Shown: positions 42,765 through 54,349, numbered from the stretch's first letter. The stretch: 64,000 nt of DNA from Pseudoips prasinana (GCA_951640165.1 OX621240.1:11420713-11484712); one strand, 5' to 3'. Notes: generated by a model not told the origin, from the sequence alone. Made by a program: numbers and translations.

Positions 42765-44400
42765 CTATTTAACTGACGATGGGAGATTATTGTTGGGAGG
42801 GAGAACACTTGATTAAGGACTAATGCTATATTGCAAATATCCATAAACCTATTTGGTCCTAATTCAATTACCCCTCAAGACAACTATTTTATAATGATTG
42901 AAGTATTCCATTAGCACAATTAGTGTTCTCGTGAGCAACTAGGAAAAGTTATTCAGAGTTTGGTGTGTCCCTAATTTGTATATCACATAAAATCCCAAAA
43001 AAATGTTTTGATATATAAACTTTTAGAATATAACCTTTTGCAAAACAATCATGGTATTAGGTTAAATAGCTTGCATACCTGGAATTGTTTATTATGCAGT
43101 TTGCAGTTGTGCGTTAAAGCGATTTTCCCATTCTTAGTCTTAACTAGGAGTGGCAAAATCGCTTTGAATCAAGAAATTGGAATCACGTATATCTTACCCT
43201 TAAAACTCCTTCCTATTTCTTCCTGATAAAACTGATTGCGGGGTCCAAGAAAACTTCATCTATTTCTCAGAAGTGCCTATGTACCACTGTCAATCCTATA
43301 CATAACGATTAGACCACCATCACTGCACAACGCATGTAATCTTTAAATGTGAAAAAATATCTAATAGGCAGTTGCAAGTAACTGGAGGACTTGCTATGAT
43401 GTTGAATTCGTGGAGTATAGTTTCATGGGCAAGGCTCGAGATATAACAAAGATAAAATGTAAATATGAAACTTACCTTAAATTCACCGCAGGAACTTGTT
43501 CTCTCTGAGTCTGGAATCCACTTCAGTCTCAGTGTCGTCAGTCTTTGTGATGAGAACATTTAGATTCTATTTTACTTAGTTATGTAACAGTAATATTAAA
43601 TAGACTTTATATGTAGAGTTACCATTTATGATAATTGAATTTAATAAACCTTACATTTGAATGAAAGTAGCACATAAAGTGCGGTAATTGGTGTTTTGGA
43701 TTTTGCATGACTAAGCAAAAACTACCTAAACCTACTTAAATATTTATAAAAAATACTACGGACAAATACAGTACTTTACCAGTATATTGTAAAATATTCT
43801 TCATGCCAATAAGAAATGAAACTCATATATACTAAGTTTGTAAAGTCATAGCCAAGTGCTTGAAACTAGCATCCTCCGCTGTCTTGTACTAAGTTATGTT
43901 GTATCTCCGTCGACGCAAGTTGCATTGCACTAGCGAGACTTTGCAGTTACACATAAGGTCCTGGATCGCATTAGAATAAGAGTGGAATACTCACTAGTGT
44001 TACCAAACCATAGGCAGCACAATTAATAGTACATCGCTGCATTGAACTGGAGGTTGTGTCTCAGTTTTAATGCAGCGGTGCACTTGTGGAGCAATTTACT
44101 GTATTTGAAGATTTTCTTTCCCGTAATGTGTTCAACTACACTTTAGGTGAAGAATAAATGAAACAACCTTTAATGTGCATTACTTTATATTAAATCGATG
44201 TACGACATAAAAAGTTATCTGTACACAGATGTTTATTAGTTTTACAATTAAAACTATCAACTAACGTGATCGGATAGGCATACAGTCAGTCGTTTTTTTA
44301 TATTTCTTTCACTACGTATTCAGGCTCTATTTTGATGTGTTTTAAAATGTTCATATTTAAAAATGAATTATGTTATACAAATCTATCTAGAAATATAGTA
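42765..44400. other. No gene or classified repeat
   Basis: Two imperfect hairpins are visible: AAAGCGATTTTCCCATTCTT with GAGTGGCAAAATCGCTTT (43117-43165), and GTACATCGCTGCATT with AATGCAGCGGTGCAC (~44029-44083). Confidence 0.45.
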
Positions 44401-44435
44401 AAATGATTTGTGTATTTTTTCCTTTTTTGTCCTAG

Positions 44436-44540
44436 AAAATTCTCGATAGATTCGATGATATTGATTCATATCCCGAAGGAAAAGGTCAAAGTAAAAACCG
44501 TTGGAATATTACTTATCTCCGAAAAAAGAATCAACTGTAG
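44436..44540 (+). CDS. Tentative 3'-terminal exon of an unknown gene
   Basis: A strong acceptor (TTTTTTCCTTTTTTGTCCTAG) ends at 44435. In phase 0 the following 34 codons read a hydrophilic peptide (ILDRFDDIDSYPEGKGQ, then KNRWNITYLRKKNQL) before TAG at 44538-44540. A second frame stays open to 44691 (ending SLRSYVYSQYYS), so the frame is unsettled. No partner exon is visible on the plus strand, and no family is recognised. It may be chance: a pyrimidine tract next to a short open stretch. Confidence 0.2.
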   Translation, partial: KILDRFDDIDSYPEGKGQSKNRWNITYLRKKNQL

Positions 44541-44689
44541 CTCTCTAATGAAGAAAATTAAATATAAAAAGCGGAGTACAGATAAATCTAACGAAGCCAA
44601 TTTCCTGGTACCTTACAATTGCTGTTGTAACAGATCTACGGTTAGAAATAATTCACTTAGAAGCTACGTATATAGTCAGTACTACAGTT

Positions 44690-46265
44690 AATTGGCCGCT
44701 GAACACGTTCGACGATTCGAGTCTTGTTAGCACGCTGCGAGTTCCGAAGTGTTAGTTACTAGTGACGTGACGATGTGACTGAAACGTGTTTGTGTCGATT
44801 TCAAAGGAGTTATCAGACAAAGATTTAGATCTCAAAGATGTGGTTTCAATGATTATTATGTTTGATGCTTTGGATAGTATCACGCTTTGGAATTACTAGG
44901 GTATTTTGACTACTGGATATTGAGTATAAGCAAACTCATTTATACGAACGTCAGTATTCTGAATATACCAATTTATTTCTTTTTCAACTAAAACACCTTT
45001 TTATACTTTAAAAATTACTTTACACCTCTAAAATACCTAAAACATGTACGTATCCTAGTAGACAGTAAACCATCAAACAATCAAATTTAAAACTAGGGAA
45101 ATATCAAGCATTGTCTTAGACAACAAAGAAAATTAAATGAAAAAAAAATTAGAAGTTTTCCTTCACAATTTGACACAGCTCCTTTATATTGACATTTATT
45201 TATGGTTTGAATAAGACCAACCAAATTAATGACTAAAACTGGCGGCAAAATACAAATCATACTTTCGCCATCCTATAAGATTGGCGATAAATTTCAGTTT
45301 ACGTAATTTGTGACATGACATGTTATAAAAATAGACTATATATACTAAGGAATTACGTACTTATGGCACCGATATTAACCGATAAACACGCAATTTGTGT
45401 CACAACAAATTGCTGTTATGTTTGTGTCCAATTGTAATCATCCGGGTAATCATAATGAAACGTTTTCTGTCTAATAGACGTTGGTTCTGGTGCGATTTGA
45501 CCTAATCTCTGATATTATGTTGTCTCGCTGTAGTACTCAACACACACTTGTAATGGTTACCAAATGAGAAAATAAGATGTTATTAGATATTAAAACCTCT
45601 TGGTTGAGTTTAGTCAAGCCCCAATTTAATCGCGTTAAATTTTACAAAAATGAGTTAATATATATGTGAACACAAAACCGTCAAAACAGAAGATAACAAT
45701 GGTTTGAGTGAAGCATTGAAATCCTTCTAGACTAACTGCAAACGTGTTATGCTATATCTACTACATATATGCTTAGCAGCCGCGTACCTATTTATTCTTC
45801 AAATTCTCGTTTTTTTTTTAATTTTGTTTTCTTAAGCTCACAGTAAAATCATTAAATAGGTAGAGTTTGTATATATTGGTGATAAACTTCTATACTATCG
45901 ACATTTATTTATTTACCGATTGAATTGCAGCGCGCCTGGTTAAGTAGGTACGAATTCGGAATGCTGGTCAAAATAATATAAGCCTACACTTCAGATACGT
46001 GACAACGTACCAGGAGTCTAGAGCGCTGGCTTATATCTTATCTATTTTAATATTGCTGTTACCAGCATCCTGAGAATATTGCCATGATACAGATTAAGAA
46101 TATATATTTCATCACAGTTTAATTCTAATGATAGTAGTAGTTGATTTCAAATCATTTATATTCTTGGGTATGTCTATCGGTGTCACATAAATTACAGGTT
46201 ACAGCTTATAAATAATATTCACTTTCACTTTAGTTTCCAAGGATAAATTTCACTTTTCTTTTCTT
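44690..46265. other. No supported gene; small CpG-containing patch
   Basis: 44690-44830 is richer in CpG than its surroundings (GAACACGTTCGACGATTCGA, GCACGCTGCGAGTTCCGAAG) and resembles an arthropod 5' UTR. There is a TCAGT initiator-like motif at ~44676, but no ORF follows. Confidence 0.3.
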
Positions 46266-46269
46266 TAGA

Positions 46270-46650
46270 AGATGTAAAACACCAACAACCTTGAAGGACT
46301 AGATTGCTAACATCATAAGCAACAACTTTTGTTCTACGAATTCTTATTTAACACAATAGGTACATAAAAAAAAAAAAAAAAGTATTTGCTGCACTGTCGT
46401 GACATTTGTAGGTCTATGTTTCATTCATAACCGAAAGGATGGCACGCGAACGACGCTAAGCTTACGCGGGTGTATCTGTACCTTATCTTTGCGATGCTCG
46501 TAGACTTATAAACATTCAAGCGAGAAATTAAAATGATACTTATTTTTGTATGAGAATAAAATTCAACATATTATCAAAAGTTGTAGAACAAAAGTTGTTG
46601 CTTATGGTGTTAACTATCTAGTACTGCGTGGTTGTTGGTATTTTACAAGT
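46270..46650. mobile_element. ~380-bp foldback element
   Basis: Arms at 46275-46339 and 46583-46647 are inverted copies (~80% by eye): GTAAAACACCAACAACC, then ATCATAAGCAACAACTTTTG and TTCTAC in the left arm, complement in the right. The centre holds a 16-17-A run and a GC-richer patch (GGCACGCGAACGACGCTAAG). Non-coding. Confidence 0.65.
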
Positions 46651-46654
46651 AAGT

Positions 46655-47986
46655 GTATTTAAGTTATTCAGTACGCTAGCTTTTAGTTAGGCTATAGCGT
46701 AAAAACCAGTTTTTGAAACAATATATCACTAAATTTAAACCATCGTGTTATCTCACCGATATTCGAAGCTAATTTATAACGTATAATTGGAATATTTAAA
46801 TTTATTACGGTCTCTACAAATATTATTATAATTATTATCCTATCCCGAACAGTGATAAAGTTACACATAGTTATTATCAAAATAGAGCCTAATCTACACA
46901 GCCAATTATTAATAAACTCAAAATACAAACTGTAACACAAGTAATCAACCAATCGTAAATTATTTCACAACATTCTCATATAGCCAAATTCATTTACTAT
47001 CTCACAAACAGTAGATACAAAAAAGATTATTATAATGTAATAAATACCTTTGATACAAACAAAAGTTTTGTAGTTATTACCAATTGTATGGAAATTTTAC
47101 AATCATCGTAACAGATTACAAGATAGCAACAGAATTTCATATAACGAACAAGGTATTTCTTAAATGACAACTTAATATTTATCTTTTACGTAAAAAGTAC
47201 TGGGCCGTGGATTTTTGTCATTTTACGCCAATTTTCCATTAACATTTGAGCATGTTAATGGAAAAAAGTACTGGGTTATTTTTGTAGTTTTTACGTCACA
47301 TTTCCATAATCATTTGATCGTGTTTATCTAAAATTTTCGTAAAATTATATTTTATACTTGTTTCTGAATTCCTAGTAATTAAATAACCAAGTTGAAATTG
47401 AATCAAAATCATTTTGAATATTACATGAGATTTTATATTCAAGCAAACAAACGCAATCAAATATTTGAGTATGTAATATTATGTTTAATATATTTGTGGT
47501 TAGCTTGTAGGAAAATTTGGCATAGAACCAAATATTTTCTACGCGCCACTGCAAGCAAGGCTGCCTAAATTTTCAGTGGAAATTAATATTTTACAAAATA
47601 AATACCTACCCAAATTTAACAGCTGCAAACTACGTCTAACTCACAAGAGAAACAATACAATGAGAATTATATATTAAAATATGAACACGATTCATTCCAC
47701 ATACAAAACAATGCTTAGTTATCAAAAGGTCAACACATAACAATGTTCTAACAATGATCCATCTCAATTCACATCAGTACAACCACACTGTCTTTCTGTG
47801 TCTACAGTTGGAAAACTGCTCGTAATACAATAGGAAAGTTTTCAATTAATATCACAGTTTCCGTATTTAAAAGTAGAACATCATAAACTTCACTAGTCAG
47901 TTTGTGAACTATATACACTTCACTACACGATACAACTAGAAACAGTAAGTTCTAGATACGTCCGAACACTGGCTTTTGTCTTGTTG
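46655..47986 (-). other. 3' flank / likely 3' UTR of the minus-strand gene
   Basis: No ORF of note. A 14-bp perfect stem TTTTCCATTAACAT / ATGTTAATGGAAAA lies at 47232-47265. The poly(A) site was not identified; AATAAA on the minus strand occurs at 46801-46806 and ATTAAA near 47483. Confidence 0.35.
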
Positions 47987-48504
47987 TCACCCGAAGTAGT
48001 ACTGGGCGTTCGAATATCGATATAAACTCCGTGTGTTAGGGTCCGTTTCCGTTTGTATTTGCACTCTTGGCAGTGTTTTGACCGCAACTCCGCGCCCTAA
48101 TGTGCCATGCGGCATAGTTCGGAGAGGCATTTCTATGGGAAATTCAGCCACCTGTCCGTACATATTAGTGCTCACATGGGGATACGTATTCGGAACTGGT
48201 CGACCGACGTATTTATTGATTTTGGGACTGAGAGCCACACTCGTGTATTGTATATCTTGTTTGATTCCTGAGTCGACGGAGTCAACTGGTCCAGATAGGC
48301 TTGTAATGTTTATGTCATTGTCAACCTCAGATATACTGTCATTAAAGCCGTTTGGGATGTCAGTGGTAGCGGATACATCTGGTCCTTTTGGTTGTTCGTT
48401 AGACTGCCTGGTCATGACACATCTGATTATTCCTAAGATGATGCACAGAAGAAGGGCAACTGCGACTCCACCGATGATGTAGATGTACATAATGTCGATT
48501 TGAT
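47987..48504 (-). CDS. Terminal exon of a single-pass membrane protein (TM + cytoplasmic tail)
   Basis: The acceptor on the minus strand is a T-tract plus CTACAG ending at 48505. The exon opens with two bases completing a codon, then QIDIMYIYIIGGV and a hydrophobic run through ALLLCIILGII, followed by the stop-transfer residues R-C-V-M-T-R. That is one TM helix (residues 2-22 counting from the Met at 48490). The remaining ~145 residues are polar and cytoplasmic by the positive-inside rule. They contain IQYTSV (80-85), which fits the ITIM consensus, and a Tyr-rich C-terminus, RYSNAQYYFG. The Met at 48490 is internal, not a start. The architecture suggests a cell-surface adhesion or receptor protein, for example of the immunoglobulin superfamily, but no ectodomain is in the window and I do not recognise the gene. 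Confidence 0.75.
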
Positions 48505-48509
48505 CTGTA

Positions 48510-49415
48510 GAAAAAAAAAATAATATGAGAAAAGAAACAAAGTACTTAAATGTAAAAACTGTGTAGAAATTGTTAACATGAGTGAATGACCGATTTAATA
48601 AGAATGTATGCTAATAATGAGTATTGTGAATGCTATATAATTACGGACCACACCCGTGTCCAAACAACTGTCGTAAAAAGGGTTTGGGTCAAAATCGATG
48701 CAGAATGGCGTCGAAATATCCTTTGTCCATTATTGGTCTAAATTGATTGATGACATGTATGAATTGTGTTTGGTTTGAAGCAATAAATTATGAATGCATA
48801 CAAACACTTTGGTAAATCGTTAGCGTAAATAATGACTTTATTTGAAATTATGTCAGTAAATCGCTGGATCGTATAAAATTATATATGTTTAATTAAGCAG
48901 AAGCAGATCTAGAAAATGCAATATTTTAAAACTTTTTATGTTTATACACATACGTAAAAAGAACAAAATGTTGAAATTAATACAGAGACGTGGAAATGTC
49001 TGCTATGGTATATTGTTAATATTGAAGAGTTTTTAAAAACACTGAAAGTGTTAGTTTACTTTAAACTTACTCAAATATTATTAGTATTTATCGTATTTAT
49101 GAACGATTCAATATAAATATTTTAATAAAGAGAAATATAACATCTATAATCCTACTAATACTTTTTACTTTGGATGTTTGTGTGCTAGGTTGTTTGTTAA
49201 TCATTCACGCAAAATGGCTTAATGATTTAGACGAAATTTAGCTGACAAGTAGTAATTACCAGAATTAATACAAAGAATACTTTAAATAAAAAAAAAATGC
49301 ACATACCCTTGAAATTTGATAAAGACGTATCTTATGAAAATCATTCCGTGATAAAAAGTATGTTTTATCTTACGCCAACGAGGGTCAGTCTTATATGAAT
49401 TTAATTAAATAAAAC
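48510..49415. other. Intronic, no gene; Helitron-like scrap
   Basis: 49148-49280 starts ATCCTACTAATACTTTTTAC and contains TTAATCATTCACGCAAAATG, resembling the 5' part of Lep1-type elements. Confidence 0.4.
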
Positions 49416-49417
49416 TA

Positions 49418-49544
49418 CACTGGACAGCAAATAAACCGAGCCACCCGCTACCTAGGCACTCTAATTCGATTTTCTCAAAAACTAAAAAACCTACAATTAT
49501 CAAAGTTGTACCTACAGAAAGTGCATTTCATGGTGATTAAAATG
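49418..49544. repeat. Left terminal inverted repeat of the Tc1 element
   Basis: Pairs with 50939-51065; both end inwardly at CATGGTGATTAAAATG. Confidence 0.9.
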
Positions 49545-49698
49545 AAAGGAAACTCATTGGGTTTAATCAATATTTCAGTGTTTATTAAGGATTTTACAAA
49601 GAAGAGTCGTTTTCCAGTCGTGACAATCGTTAGTAATGATAAAGTGAAAAAAAAAATTAAAGCCAAAAACAAAGATAAAATCAAAAAAAAGTTTTTGA

Positions 49699-50730
49699 TC
49701 AATATTCCGTATTCCCTCCCCTTGCTCGGATAACTGCCAGCATCCTTGTATTCATCGACCTTACGAGCCTGACGATAAAATCTTGAGGAATTGTATTCCA
49801 CTCCTCTTCAATTGCGATTCGCAGCTCTGGAAGCCTTGTTGGAGCAGGTACTCGGGCTCGAACCCGACGTTTCAGCTCATCCCATAAGTGTTCTATCGGA
49901 TTCAAGTCCGAGCTTCGAGCTGGCCAGTCCATCGTACGAATGCTGACGTCGCGTAGATACTGGGTCACCACATGAGCAACATGAGGCCGTGCATTATCAT
50001 GCATCAATTGCATATCCTGTCCGATATATCCTGCGTAAGGTACCACATGGTCTGCGAGGATTTCAGTAATGTAGCGATGAGAAGTCAGTCCACGTGTACG
50101 GCCCGTCGGTTCGATGAAAACTAACGTTGTATGTGCTGTTAACGAGATGCCGCCCCAGACCATTACAGATCCTCCTCCATAAGCAACAGTTTCCTCGATG
50201 CAACACTGAGAATACCTTTCTCCAGGGCGACGATATACTCTCTGACGTCGATCACTTCCATGTAGACTCACCCTGGTCTCATCAGTGAAGAGTACATTAC
50301 TCCACTGCTCTAATGTCCAATCCCTATGCTCTCGAGCAAATTCAAGTCGTGCTCGACGGTGTGCTACCGTTAATGCTGGGCCTGTTGCAGCTCTTTTTGG
50401 GGTCAGGTTCCGTTCAGCAAGTCTCCTTCTGACGGTATCTGAACTTATGACCACTTGTCGTTCGTCACGCAGACTTTGTTGGACTTGAACTGCGTTGAGG
50501 TGGCGATTTCGCAGAACAGTAAGGTGGATATAACGATCATCTGCTGCTGATGTAGCCCTAGGTCTGCCCGTACCTGGACGGCGATCGAATGCTCCAGTCT
50601 CTAGGTATCGTCTGTAAACTCGTTGCACCGAAGATCTGCTGATTCGAAGCCTTCGAGCGACTTCACGTTGCGCAATGCCTGCTTGAAGTAATGCTACAGC
50701 TTGAGCTGCTTCCTGATGTGTTGTATCCAT
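49699..50730 (-). CDS. Tc1-family transposase, DD34E, intact
   Basis: 343 residues from the Met at 50730; an upstream in-frame Met at 50772 would add 14 residues (LRRVCFCYFF) that look unlike transposase. The second Met gives MDTTHQEAAQAV and the usual ~340-residue family length. Numbering from the upstream Met: paired-like helix-turn-helix domains at ~25-60 and ~85-125, GRPR linker motif at 69-72, catalytic D164 (FTDETR), D259 (MHDNARPH), E294 (SDLNPIEHLWDEL). The D259-E294 gap is 34 residues, the Tc1 signature; a glycine-rich box (GGGSVMVWGG) lies at 199-208. The enzyme cuts at the terminal repeats and reinserts at TA. All catalytic residues and the frame are intact, so it could be active or recently active. 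Confidence 0.95.
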   Translation of the reverse strand: MDTTHQEAAQAVALLQAGIAQREVARRLRISRSSVQRVYRRYLETGAFDRRPGTGRPRATSAADDRYIHLTVLRNRHLNAVQVQQSLRDERQVVISSDTVRRRLAERNLTPKRAATGPALTVAHRRARLEFAREHRDWTLEQWSNVLFTDETRVSLHGSDRRQRVYRRPGERYSQCCIEETVAYGGGSVMVWGGISLTAHTTLVFIEPTGRTRGLTSHRYITEILADHVVPYAGYIGQDMQLMHDNARPHVAHVVTQYLRDVSIRTMDWPARSSDLNPIEHLWDELKRRVRARVPAPTRLPELRIAIEEEWNTIPQDFIVRLVRSMNTRMLAVIRARGGNTEY

Positions 50731-50938
50731 TATTAATCGAAAAAAGTAGCAAAAACACACGCGTCTGAGCAAACGATGGACAAAAACTAAAGAAATGATA
50801 AGAAATATCCGACTACCCTCATTGTAGAGAAAAAGAACGCTAATTTCAAACTCTGGTGAAAACAGAACAAATCGTTAGCATTGTGTTTGTTGCTTGATTA
50901 CAATGTGAGTTGAGGGTACTTTCGAATTAATTTGTAGT

Positions 50939-51065
50939 CATTTTAATCACCATGAAACGCACTTTTTGTAGGTATAACTTTGATAGTTGTAAGTTTTATA
51001 CTTTTTGAGAAAATCGAATCAGAGTTCCTAGGTAGCGGGTGGCTCGGTTTATTTGCCGACCAGTG
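50939..51065. repeat. Right terminal inverted repeat of the Tc1 element
   Basis: Complement of 49418-49544 with about 11 differences in ~127 bp. Confidence 0.9.
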
Positions 51066-51189
51066 TAATTAAATAAACGAAAGGCACGTTAGTTTGTGAT
51101 AAATATAAACTTAATTTGAATTTATTATCTAACTACACAAATTTCAAATTCAAAAAGTCAATATAGTAGTTGTATTGAGTAACATAGGT

Positions 51190-51260
51190 GCATCATTATA
51201 TGGATGGGTAGTTAGATGGGTGGTTGATAGATGGGTGGTTGATAGATGGGTGGTTACTTT
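51190..51260. repeat. Short tandem repeat, ~19-bp units
   Basis: GATGGGTGGTTGATA repeats about three times, preceded by a variant GATGGGTAGTTA. Confidence 0.85.
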
Positions 51261-51524
51261 TGAAGAAAAAATTGAATAAAATTTATTAAATCCAATAGTG
51301 CTTCCTGCACTATTGCGATTTTTAACACATTTAGTAGACTTATTTTTTGGACAAAATATGTGTGTGTATTAACTATTTATATATGAAAAAATAATGTTTG
51401 ATAATCTTAGTTCCGTCTGATTATTCAAGGGTTTCTGGCCCAAAAATGTCAACCTGGATTATGTAGTTCTTTTTTTTGTACGCATGCCGAGTACAGTTAT
51501 TTACAATTAATACATGTTTCACCA

Positions 51525-51705
51525 TCATCATCATATTAGACTTCCACTGCTGGACAAAGAGGTTACAAGGTTACAAGGTTCTCTACCGGATTTGGATTTG
51601 GATTGCCGGTCTCCGGACTCTCGGACGTCTCCGGACTCTACTGAATTGGATTGCCGGTCTTGCGCTACCCGTATCCAATTGTTTACACTAAAACAAATTT
51701 GTAGC
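51525..51705 (+). mobile_element. LINE 3' scrap with internal duplication
   Basis: It begins ACTTCCACTGCTGGACAAAG (complement of the RTE-type tail), followed by a duplicated TTGGATTGCCGGTCT and TCTCCGGACTC. The 71- and 92-codon ORFs here overlap each other and are not credible. Confidence 0.45.
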
Positions 51706-51709
51706 GTCA

Positions 51710-52735
51710 CCTATCAACTTTCCGTTTTATCCAAGAAACCAACTAGATTACCAATTACTTTTAGTACTTCATTAAATAAATTGCTCTACTGAAAGCTAAC
51801 ATAGCGTGATAAAATAATTAGATTTTTATAATTATTACAGTACTAATTTGACAGTTGTTATAATTGAACAGTGTATTTATTTTTTTGTCTGTAAACATTT
51901 ATTATTATACTGCTACAGAAGTATTTATTAATCATTCAGTTATAACTAGAGTCCTTAAGTCTCAGATAAAAGTGTGTATTAAAATTAATCGATTTGGTGG
52001 CAACATTTATAAAACCAAGGAGGGTTACGAATCAAAAACAATATTAAGATTGGTTCACATCACATACACCACAGAACAAGAATAAATAAATAACCATTTA
52101 TGTATTTGTTTCTACATTATATTCATAATATAATTAAGTGTATATTTAATTAACTATAGAATATATAACTGACGGAATATTACTCAGTACAATAATATTA
52201 CTCAGAGCTTTAACCGATTTAAAAACCAAGATTTATTTATAATGAGGATTTTAAGCACACTTTTTTGAAGTTTTTCTTAAAACTTACTACTAAACCATAG
52301 TATACTCGAAAATGTAGGGATGTAGTTCTCATATTTTTTACTATATAATTAGTGTATGAACACGAATTGAGTAATTGATATGCTAAGTTGATCAATTTCA
52401 ATAATCTCACATAAAGGTAAAAAATAATTGATTATCATGTTAAGACATTCATGTGTTTTAAAATAGATCGTTGTTATATTTATTTATGTTAGAAGAATTG
52501 AAGTTTCATGAAGTATGCAGGTACTTATATCGAATAAAAGCAACAAGGTATCACATGGCATTCAAATCATAATGAAACAAAATGCCGTTCTCTACTTTTA
52601 AAATAGAACGTTGAGTTTAAACTTCCAACAACAATTTATTAATTTAAAAATAATCGTCTGTAAAAATATTCTTAATTTAAACTTTGAGTGGTATGAAAAT
52701 GACAAATATTCTGATCCTTGAAATATGAAAATGCA
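51710..52735. other. Intronic, no gene or classified repeat
   Basis: AT-rich; ORF 51864-52085 has no distinguishing feature. Confidence 0.4.
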
Positions 52736-52739
52736 GAAA

Positions 52740-53555
52740 TAAGGCTGATTCAGAGTGACGCGCGCGACACGCGCCGGAGGCCAGCGCGTCTCAACAGCGC
52801 GCGTTTGTCGCGCGGACCACTGTGAAACGAGTTTTAGTATCGCGCGTTTCTTTACAATGTACAGTTGTGTATAATCTAGTTTAGCTATTTATTTTTTCAA
52901 TTTTGACAAGGTTTGAGGTCTCCAATTTAGACTTTATTTAGGCCTTGCATTATTAAAAAATATGATAGCAATTTAAACAGTACCCTAGCAATACGTAGTC
53001 CGTTTATTTTTGGAAAGAAGTTCCTTATCGCGCGTTGCGTAAGGGGGGTAGACGGAAAAAAATAAGATGAAAAGTTGTAACGACACTTTTTTTGCTTATT
53101 AGTAAAATTGAGCCTACTGATTAAGTTTATATTACATTATATTTTTTAATAATAAAAAAAAATAATTAACACTTAAAAAACAATATTACAATTCCTACAC
53201 TAATTAAACGAAAGGAACTTCGTTCCATCCGGGCGTCCCTTGACACCTCTCAAGTTTTTCATCTCAGTCTTTGGACTTCACTAAGTCCAAACTGGCCACT
53301 GCCAGTTTTAACAAAAAGCACTGTTTTATTTAAGTGTACGCAACAGCGCGTGCGACCCGCGTCACTCTGAAACGCTTGCTACCACTAGGGGAGCCCGGGC
53401 TGCGCGCGCTTCGCCTGCGCTGGCCGACGGCGTGCGTCTCACCGGGGCGGCGCGTTTGAACTGCGTGACTATGAAACGCAACTACTATCTAGTGTAGTTG
53501 TAAGCGCGGGCGTTTGGACGTCGCCGCTCGCCGGCGCGACTCGAAATCAGCCTTA
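52740..53555. mobile_element. GC-rich inverted-repeat element (copy 2) with AT-rich core
   Basis: Ends AAGGCTGATTCAGAGTGACG and CGACTCGAAATCAGCCTT are inverted. GC-rich arms (52740-52860 and 53335-53555) match copy 1 at 12794-13051. The ~470-bp AT-rich centre is absent from copy 1 and looks like a later insertion: it carries AAGTTCCTTATCGCGCG at one side and GAAAGGAACTTCGTTCC at the other. Confidence 0.75.
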
Positions 53556-53559
53556 TAAT

Positions 53560-54165
53560 ATAAAAAATGGTATGTCCTCTGTTTTTTTTATATTATTATT
53601 TATGTATTAATAGTTTCTTAAATATTTAAAAAATTAACTTACATATAAAGTTTACAGCAAGAGAGAGAGAGAGAGGTTTAAAGCTTTTAAGTAAACACCT
53701 TGTGAAGAAACACAAAACCCATAATTTTCCAAACAATCACATTGTCATATAATTATCTAATTATTATGAATTTAGGTGTAGTTCTATTTGTGTTTCTACT
53801 GTCAACAAAGTTTGAATACCATTGATTCAGAGTTACGGAAAATTGATCATATACACGCTTCACATTCCGAACGGTATTTGAGAATTATTGTTAAATAATA
53901 CTTTGTAAAGCCACAGCAGGTAAGAAAAATGTTGGCAGATTACCAATACGTATGGCCCATTTTCTTCGCAGCCTTAAAATTGGGCCAAAGTTTTCCATTG
54001 AATATTTTAAAGTTATTGGTGCAGATGCAATGATTTCTGCATAACTAGAAAAGCAAATAATAAAGTTAAGTTCAAGCTAAAGGTTTAACTTTATGTAAAT
54101 AAGATCCAAGACAACCGCGGCTGCTTGCAGTGCACACGGTTGAATAACAAACGGGGATCTGGTGA
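53560..54165. other. Intronic, no gene
   Basis: A short (GA)n run at 53660-53674; nothing else assigned. Confidence 0.4.
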
Positions 54166-54168
54166 AAG

Positions 54169-54306
54169 GTACAGACGCCAGCACATCAAACTACCCCAAT
54201 CTGTCAAATTTCCCCAATTGAAAGTGAATCTTAAGTTTTTGTGATAAAGTTGAAAAACAAATGAAATTTGACAGATTGAGGTAGCTGGATGTTTTGGCGT
54301 CTGTAC
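54169..54306. mobile_element. GTACAGACG MITE
   Basis: 138 bp, GTACAGACGCCAGCACATCA to GATGTTTTGGCGTCTGTAC. Confidence 0.9.
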
Positions 54307-54349
54307 ACTAACGGCCATCGTGCTTGAAATATGGTACAAACTCCCTTTG

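Larger units (their letters stand above)
49418..51065 (-). mobile_element. Tc1-type DNA transposon, apparently complete (1648 bp)
   Basis: Flanked by TA on both sides (49416-49417 and 51066-51067). Terminal inverted repeats of ~127 bp start CACTGGACAGCAAATAAACC (left) and CACTGGTCGGCAAATAAACC (right, complement), with about 11 mismatches. A single uninterrupted transposase ORF lies between them on the minus strand. It is richer in GC than its surroundings and has the gene's orientation within the intron. Confidence 0.95.

Noticed and set aside
48033..48482. 149-codon plus-strand ORF
   Set aside because: Antisense shadow of the well-supported terminal exon, which has a splice acceptor, TM segment and stop.
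49418..51065. mariner (DD34D) assignment
   Set aside because: The third catalytic residue is Glu with 34-residue spacing (D259-E294), which is the Tc1 pattern.
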